A stretch of 10,177 nucleotides of DNA from CAINVV01 sp037440345 (GTDB taxonomy: Bacteria > Bacteroidota > Bacteroidia > Bacteroidales > Prolixibacteraceae). This document shows positions 6,923-10,177 of the stretch, piece after piece (within the stretch, counting starts at the first letter, position 1; every line of letters begins with the position of its first letter). The notes below the pieces were generated by a model. It did not search any database and had not been told where the DNA came from. It was given only the letters and a program-made list of their open reading frames with translations. The position numbers were made by a program, and so were the translations under genes. The stretch spans positions 1-10,177 of the forward strand of contig JBBIUJ010000141.1 in the NCBI GenBank assembly GCA_037440345.1, given 5' to 3'.

Positions 6923-8275
6923 ATGATTTCGAAAAGATTGCTATTCGCGGTGTTACTGCTTTCAGTCAGTGCACTTCAGTCTGTTGCAGCAGACAAAGGT
7001 TCCAAAGAAAAATCAGATTCGATTAAAACGGGATGGAATTTTGGAGCGCTTCCGGCCATCTCCTTTGATACCGATTTGGGATTTCAATATGGCGCTCTTG
7101 TGAATTTTTTCGATTATGGAAATGGGAAGCGGTTCCCGGCTTACAATCAATCGCTTTATTTTGAGGTATCCCACTTTACGAAAGGCAGTGGTGTCTACCG
7201 GTTCTATTACAATTCAGATCAACTGATCAAGAATTTTGACCTTTCCCTCGACCTTACCTATTTGCCTGATCAGGCCAATGATTTTTACGGCTTCAACGGG
7301 TTTGAATCGGTATTGAATAAAAACTGGGAAGATGATAAATCCACGGCGTACAAAACCCGTATGTTCTATAAATTTCAACAGAATCTTTTCCGCTTTAAGG
7401 TAGATTTTCAACACAAAATTGGAGATTCGAAATTCAGATGGATCGGTGGGATCAACCTGCTGAACTTTTCCCTATCCTCTGTAGATATTGACCGTTTGAA
7501 CAAAAACAAAAGTGATGCGAATAAATTACCAAGTGTGCAATCCCAGCCCGGACTTTATGAAAAGTACATCGATTGGGGGATCATCAAGCCAGGAGAGGCA
7601 AACGGTGGGTTCATTCCTGAACTCAAAGCGGGTATTGTCTACGATACGCGTAACGTAAAGGTCAATCCGATGAAGGGAATATGGACGGAGGCCGTCATTA
7701 CAGCGGTCCCTACCTTTCTGGGGGCAGAATCCGGCTTTACCCGGTTTGCGTTGACCCACCGGCAATACTTTACCCTCATTCCAAATGACCTCTCCTTTGC
7801 TTACCGCGTTGGCTGGCAACAGACCCTGGGCGGGCGGGTGCCATTTTACATGGAACCGCAAATGATTACTACTGCGATGACCGGATACGCTACCATCGGA
7901 TTGGGCGGATCCAAATATTTGCGGGGCGCCAGAAGGGACAGGGTGGTTGGAGATGGTGTAGTTTATGGGAATTTCGAGTTGAGGTGGAAATTTGCCCGGA
8001 TGAATTTCATCAAACAGAAATTTTACTGGGGCTTGAATACATTTCTGGATATGGGACGGGTTACAAAGAAAATAGCCATACCAAACATCCAACCCTCGCA
8101 GGTGGTGTTAACAGACTATTTCAATCCAGGAGCTGAAAAAATGCATGCGACTTATGGGGCCGGACTAAGACTTGCCATGAACCAAAACTTCGTCATAGCT
8201 ATTGATTACGGCATTACAGCAAACAAGCAGGACGGAGATACAGGATTGTACATTGGGCTGCACTATCTCTTTTAA
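6923..8275 (+). CDS. Outer-membrane beta-barrel protein of the Omp85/BamA-TamA superfamily, lacking POTRA domains
   Basis: The protein has 450 residues. A signal peptide covers about 1-23 (KRLLFAVLLLSVSALQSVAA) with likely cleavage after A23. A short linker rich in Lys and Ser follows, then amphipathic strands, ending in GLYIGLHYLF with the terminal Phe typical of outer-membrane barrels. Bacterial surface antigen (PF01103) signatures are clear: GIVYDTRNVKVNPMKGIWTE in the middle and GGSKYLRGARRDR near the end. L333-R334-G335 matches the loop-6 (V/L)RG(F/Y) motif, with Ala (A336) in place of the aromatic residue. It is too short to hold POTRA repeats before the barrel, unlike BamA (about 800 residues) or TamA. 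It is therefore probably one of the Omp85-like barrels of Bacteroidota with unknown cargo, not the essential BamA. The ATG at 6923 directly precedes the signal peptide. Its stop codon abuts dispersed-repeat copy 2, and the SDR gene follows 56 nt later on the same strand. Confidence 0.85.
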   Translation: MISKRLLFAVLLLSVSALQSVAADKGSKEKSDSIKTGWNFGALPAISFDTDLGFQYGALVNFFDYGNGKRFPAYNQSLYFEVSHFTKGSGVYRFYYNSDQLIKNFDLSLDLTYLPDQANDFYGFNGFESVLNKNWEDDKSTAYKTRMFYKFQQNLFRFKVDFQHKIGDSKFRWIGGINLLNFSLSSVDIDRLNKNKSDANKLPSVQSQPGLYEKYIDWGIIKPGEANGGFIPELKAGIVYDTRNVKVNPMKGIWTEAVITAVPTFLGAESGFTRFALTHRQYFTLIPNDLSFAYRVGWQQTLGGRVPFYMEPQMITTAMTGYATIGLGGSKYLRGARRDRVVGDGVVYGNFELRWKFARMNFIKQKFYWGLNTFLDMGRVTKKIAIPNIQPSQVVLTDYFNPGAEKMHATYGAGLRLAMNQNFVIAIDYGITANKQDGDTGLYIGLHYLF

Positions 8276-8331
8276 CCCTTCGACAAGCTCAGGGACCGGC
8301 TCATTTTCAAACATTTCAAACATTTCAAACC
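8276..8331 (+). repeat. Two-part dispersed repeat, copy 2, filling the whole spacer between barrel and SDR genes
   Basis: The 24-nt block 8276-8299 begins at the base after the barrel TAA and is identical to 3726-3749. After seven variable bases (8300-8306) the 15-mer TCAAACATTTCAAAC (8307-8321) recurs exactly as in copy 1. It is here extended into three 9-nt units TTTCAAACA/C (8305-8331) that end immediately before the SDR ATG. The element therefore makes up the entire leader of the next gene. Its hairpin is too weak to be called a terminator with confidence. Confidence 0.82.
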
Positions 8332-8967
8332 ATGAGAACTGCTTTGGTTGCCGGTGCTTCCGGTCTTGTTGGATCATCTTTGGTCAAAATGCTTCTTCAG
8401 GAGCCTGAATATGAGGCTGTGCATATCCTGGTAAGAAAGGAAATCGATTTGGCTCATCCTAATCTTTTTCAGCATGTTGCTGACTTTGATCTCCTCGAGA
8501 CGCTAAATTTAGAGTTCAAAGTGGATGATGCCTTTGTCACCCTGGGCACTACCATAGCGAAGGCAGGAAGCAAAAGTGCATTTTACAAGGTAGACCACGA
8601 TTATGTGCTATCCTTTGCCAGGAAGGCCATTTCGTTGGGAGCCACAGGGATGTTAGTGGTTAGTTCGATGGGTGCGAGTTCTTCCTCTTCCATCTTTTAC
8701 AACAAAGTGAAGGGCGAAATGGAGAATGACCTTAAGGCAATCGGATTTCCCCGTCTGGGGATATTAAGGCCTTCCCTTCTGTTGGGGCCCCGTACCGAAA
8801 AAAGAACCGGCGAAAAGTTGGCAAGCTGGATGATGCTATCGCTTGATTTTATGATTCCTGCAAAGTACAAAGCCATCCATGTCGACAAAGTTGCCAAAAA
8901 GATGATTGAACAGGCATTGAAGGATGAGAATGGTTTCTTTATCCTTGAATCGGATAAACTTCATTAA
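8332..8967 (+). CDS. Atypical SDR-family NAD(P)-binding oxidoreductase, TIP30/HTATIP2-like
   Basis: This 211-residue protein has one Rossmann fold. The dinucleotide-binding loop is GASGLVG (8-14) after strand MRTALVA. DDAFVTLGTTIAKAGSKSAF (65-84) and VDHDYV (87-92) match the TIP30/HTATIP2 and YwnB-like atypical short-chain dehydrogenase group. VVSSMGAS (109-116) with Y123-x3-K127 provides a Ser-Tyr-Lys set, and ILRPSLLLGPR (about 144-154) is the conserved downstream segment. Binding of NADP(H) is expected; the substrate is unknown, and family members include both redox enzymes and regulatory proteins. The absence of a signal peptide suggests a cytoplasmic protein. The ATG at 8332 follows the 9-nt repeats at once and gives the correct first strand, so the longer alternative frames across the repeat are rejected. 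It may be co-transcribed with the barrel gene 56 nt upstream. A promoter box for the next gene begins 4 nt after its stop. Confidence 0.88.
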   Translation: MRTALVAGASGLVGSSLVKMLLQEPEYEAVHILVRKEIDLAHPNLFQHVADFDLLETLNLEFKVDDAFVTLGTTIAKAGSKSAFYKVDHDYVLSFARKAISLGATGMLVVSSMGASSSSSIFYNKVKGEMENDLKAIGFPRLGILRPSLLLGPRTEKRTGEKLASWMMLSLDFMIPAKYKAIHVDKVAKKMIEQALKDENGFFILESDKLH

Positions 8968-8971
8968 TTTG

Positions 8972-8979
8972 TATCTTTG
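8972..8979 (+). promoter_or_regulatory. Candidate Bacteroidota -7 promoter box (TATCTTTG) for the fumarase gene
   Basis: TATCTTTG matches the Bacteroidota sigma-ABfr -7 consensus TAnnTTTG at every fixed position. It lies 36 nt before the fumarase ATG and 4 nt after the SDR stop. The nearest upstream TTG (8945-8947) is 24 nt away, longer than the usual spacing of about 19-20 nt, so the -33 element is weak. If the box is used, the leader would be about 30 nt. Confidence 0.5.
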
Positions 8980-9015
8980 TCGTTCACTCGATTCTTTATC
9001 AAAAAATTCTATACC

Positions 9016-10177
9016 ATGTCTGATTTCAGCTACCAGAAACCCTTTCCCGTAAAATCGGATGACACCCAATACCGTCTGCTTACGAAGGATTTTGTAAGCA
9101 CCATCAAGGCCGATGGAAGAAAGATACTGAAGATAGATCCCGAAGGATTGGAACTCCTTGCCAGGGAAGCCTTTGCCGACGTATCCTTTTACTTGCGGGC
9201 ATCCCACCTCGGGAAACTATCGCACATCCTTCAAGATCCCGAAGCAAGCGATAACGATATTTTCGTGGCCCACACCATGCTTTTGAACCAGGTTGTTGCC
9301 GCTGAAGGTGAACTACCGACCTGTCAGGATACCGGAACAGCCATCGTCATTGGGGAAAAAGGGGAGAACGTATGGACAGGTCACGACGATGCGAAATCCC
9401 TCTCCAAAGGGATCTATGAAACCTACCGTGATCGCAACCTTAGATATTCCCAGGTCGTTCCATTAACCATGATCGACGAGAAAAATACCGGCAACAACCT
9501 TCCCGCACAAATTGATCTTTATGCGACAGAAGGCAATGCCTACGAATTTTTGTTTATCACAAAAGGCGGAGGCTCGGCCAACAAGACATTCCTCTACCAG
9601 ATGACCAAATCGTTGCTGAACGAAGCAACCCTGACCAATTTTATCAAGGAAAAAATCAAAGATCTTGGCACTTCAGCCTGTCCTCCCTACCATTTGGCAG
9701 TAGTCATCGGCGGCACCTCGGCAGAAGCGACCCTTGCAACGGTTAAAAAGGCCTCAGCCGGATATTTAGATCATCTGCCAACCTCTGGAAACGAAGGAGG
9801 TCAGGCCTTCCGGGATCTCGAATGGGAAGAAAAAATCACTGCCATCTGCCAGAAAAGCGAAATCGGCGCACAATTTGGCGGCAAATATTTCGTTCATGAT
9901 GTTCGCGTAATCCGGTTGCCGCGCCATGCCGCCTCTTGTCCGGTGGGGATTGGCGTTAGCTGCAGCGCGGACCGTAACATCAAGGCAAAAATCACGGAAG
10001 ATGGGATCTTCCTGGAGCAACTGGAGACGAACCCTCAGCGCTTCCTGCCCAAAACGGCCCCCTATCTGCAGCCATCTGTTGAAATCGATCTGGACCGACC
10101 AATGGAGGAGGTAAGAAAAGAGCTCTCCAAATATCCGGTAAAAACACGTTTAAGCCTCAAGGGAACCCTCATTGTGG
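9016..10177 (+). CDS. Class I (iron-sulfur) fumarate hydratase, FumA/FumB type, 3' truncated by the window end
   Basis: The frame is open from ATG 9016 to the last base, giving 387 codons of a protein usually about 540-550 residues long. It interconverts fumarate and malate in the TCA cycle or in reductive fumarate metabolism. The N-terminal fumerase domain (PF05681) is present: ELPTCQDTGTAIVIGEKG (about 99-116), GGGSANKTFLYQM (about 189-201), CPPYHLAVVIGGTSAEATL (222-240) and the CPVGIGVSCSADRN segment (308-321). C103, C222 and C316 have the same spacing (119 and 94 residues) as the [4Fe-4S] ligands C133, C252 and C346 reported for Leishmania major fumarase. The C-terminal domain (PF05683) has just begun at TRLSLKGTLIV. 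Class I enzymes are oxygen-sensitive, which suits an anaerobic or microaerobic organism. No Shine-Dalgarno sequence precedes the ATG; the leader is A/T-rich. A candidate -7 box at 8972-8979 suggests its own promoter. L(+)-tartrate dehydratase is a related alternative, but the fused two-domain layout favours fumarase. Confidence 0.95.
   Translation, partial: MSDFSYQKPFPVKSDDTQYRLLTKDFVSTIKADGRKILKIDPEGLELLAREAFADVSFYLRASHLGKLSHILQDPEASDNDIFVAHTMLLNQVVAAEGELPTCQDTGTAIVIGEKGENVWTGHDDAKSLSKGIYETYRDRNLRYSQVVPLTMIDEKNTGNNLPAQIDLYATEGNAYEFLFITKGGGSANKTFLYQMTKSLLNEATLTNFIKEKIKDLGTSACPPYHLAVVIGGTSAEATLATVKKASAGYLDHLPTSGNEGGQAFRDLEWEEKITAICQKSEIGAQFGGKYFVHDVRVIRLPRHAASCPVGIGVSCSADRNIKAKITEDGIFLEQLETNPQRFLPKTAPYLQPSVEIDLDRPMEEVRKELSKYPVKTRLSLKGTLIV

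Noticed and set aside
7526..8092. Minus-strand open frame of 188 codons inside the barrel gene
   Set aside because: Although long, it is rich in Pro, His and Cys without domain pattern and overlaps the strongest Omp85 motifs of the + strand gene, so it is a shadow frame.
3717..8331. CRISPR array suggested by identical short repeats
   Set aside because: There are only two copies 4.5 kb apart with genes between them, and no regularly spaced repeats or Cas genes.
8165..8408. Short open frames on both strands across 8276-8331 (minus product contains VPELVEG; plus product contains STSSGTG)
   Set aside because: These peptides are translations of the dispersed repeat and are recurrent database artefacts, not genes.
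9766..10020. Minus-strand open frame of 84 codons opposite the fumarase gene
   Set aside because: It lies wholly within the highly conserved fumarase coding sequence, has no recognisable motif or leader of its own, and is explained as an antisense shadow.

Overview
The window reads as chromosomal DNA of a member of the Bacteroidota, most likely an environmental or gut-type Bacteroidales or Marinilabiliales relative. The reasons are the protein families (a beta-helix/CARDB/lectin-fold exoprotein, a SASA-type acetylesterase, a POTRA-less Omp85 barrel, a class I fumarase), start codons preceded by A/T-rich leaders without Shine-Dalgarno sequences, one good TAnnTTTG (-7) promoter box, and intergenic repeat families familiar from this phylum. 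The genus cannot be fixed from the sequence alone.

Layout. 1-1822 (+) is the 3' part of a large secreted beta-helix protein. 1897-2658 (-) is a creatininase-family metallohydrolase, convergent with it across a long A/T palindrome. 2836-3624 (+) is a PhzF-family isomerase, divergent from the creatininase. 3809-5761 (+) is a secreted sialate O-acetylesterase-like (SASA) esterase. 5834-6676 (-) is endonuclease IV (nfo), again convergent across a second copy of the same type of A/T palindrome. 6923-8275 (+) is an outer-membrane Omp85-type beta-barrel, divergent from nfo across an inverted repeat. 8332-8967 (+) is an atypical SDR/TIP30-like NAD(P)-binding protein. 9016-10177 (+) is a class I fumarate hydratase cut by the window end. 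No stretch over 300 bases lacks a gene; the largest gap is 6677-6922.

How the genes fit together. The beta-helix exoprotein and the SASA esterase are both exported proteins of a kind used on complex glycans, but no SusC/SusD pair, sulfatase or glycoside hydrolase is present, so a polysaccharide utilisation locus is not demonstrated. The other genes look like unrelated single-gene units: DNA repair, TCA cycle, membrane biogenesis or export, and small-molecule enzymes. Frequent strand switches argue against a long operon. The only candidate co-transcribed pair is the barrel and the SDR gene.

The most distinctive content is between the genes. Four unrelated repeat families occupy the spacers: A/T palindromes at both convergent junctions, a two-part direct repeat (24 nt + 7 nt variable + 15 nt) ahead of two + strand genes, an ACCACGAAGG-type inverted repeat, and GATGATTAG-like degenerate repeats. 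I found no CRISPR array, tRNA, rRNA, transposase, phage gene or convincing new defence or biosynthetic system.
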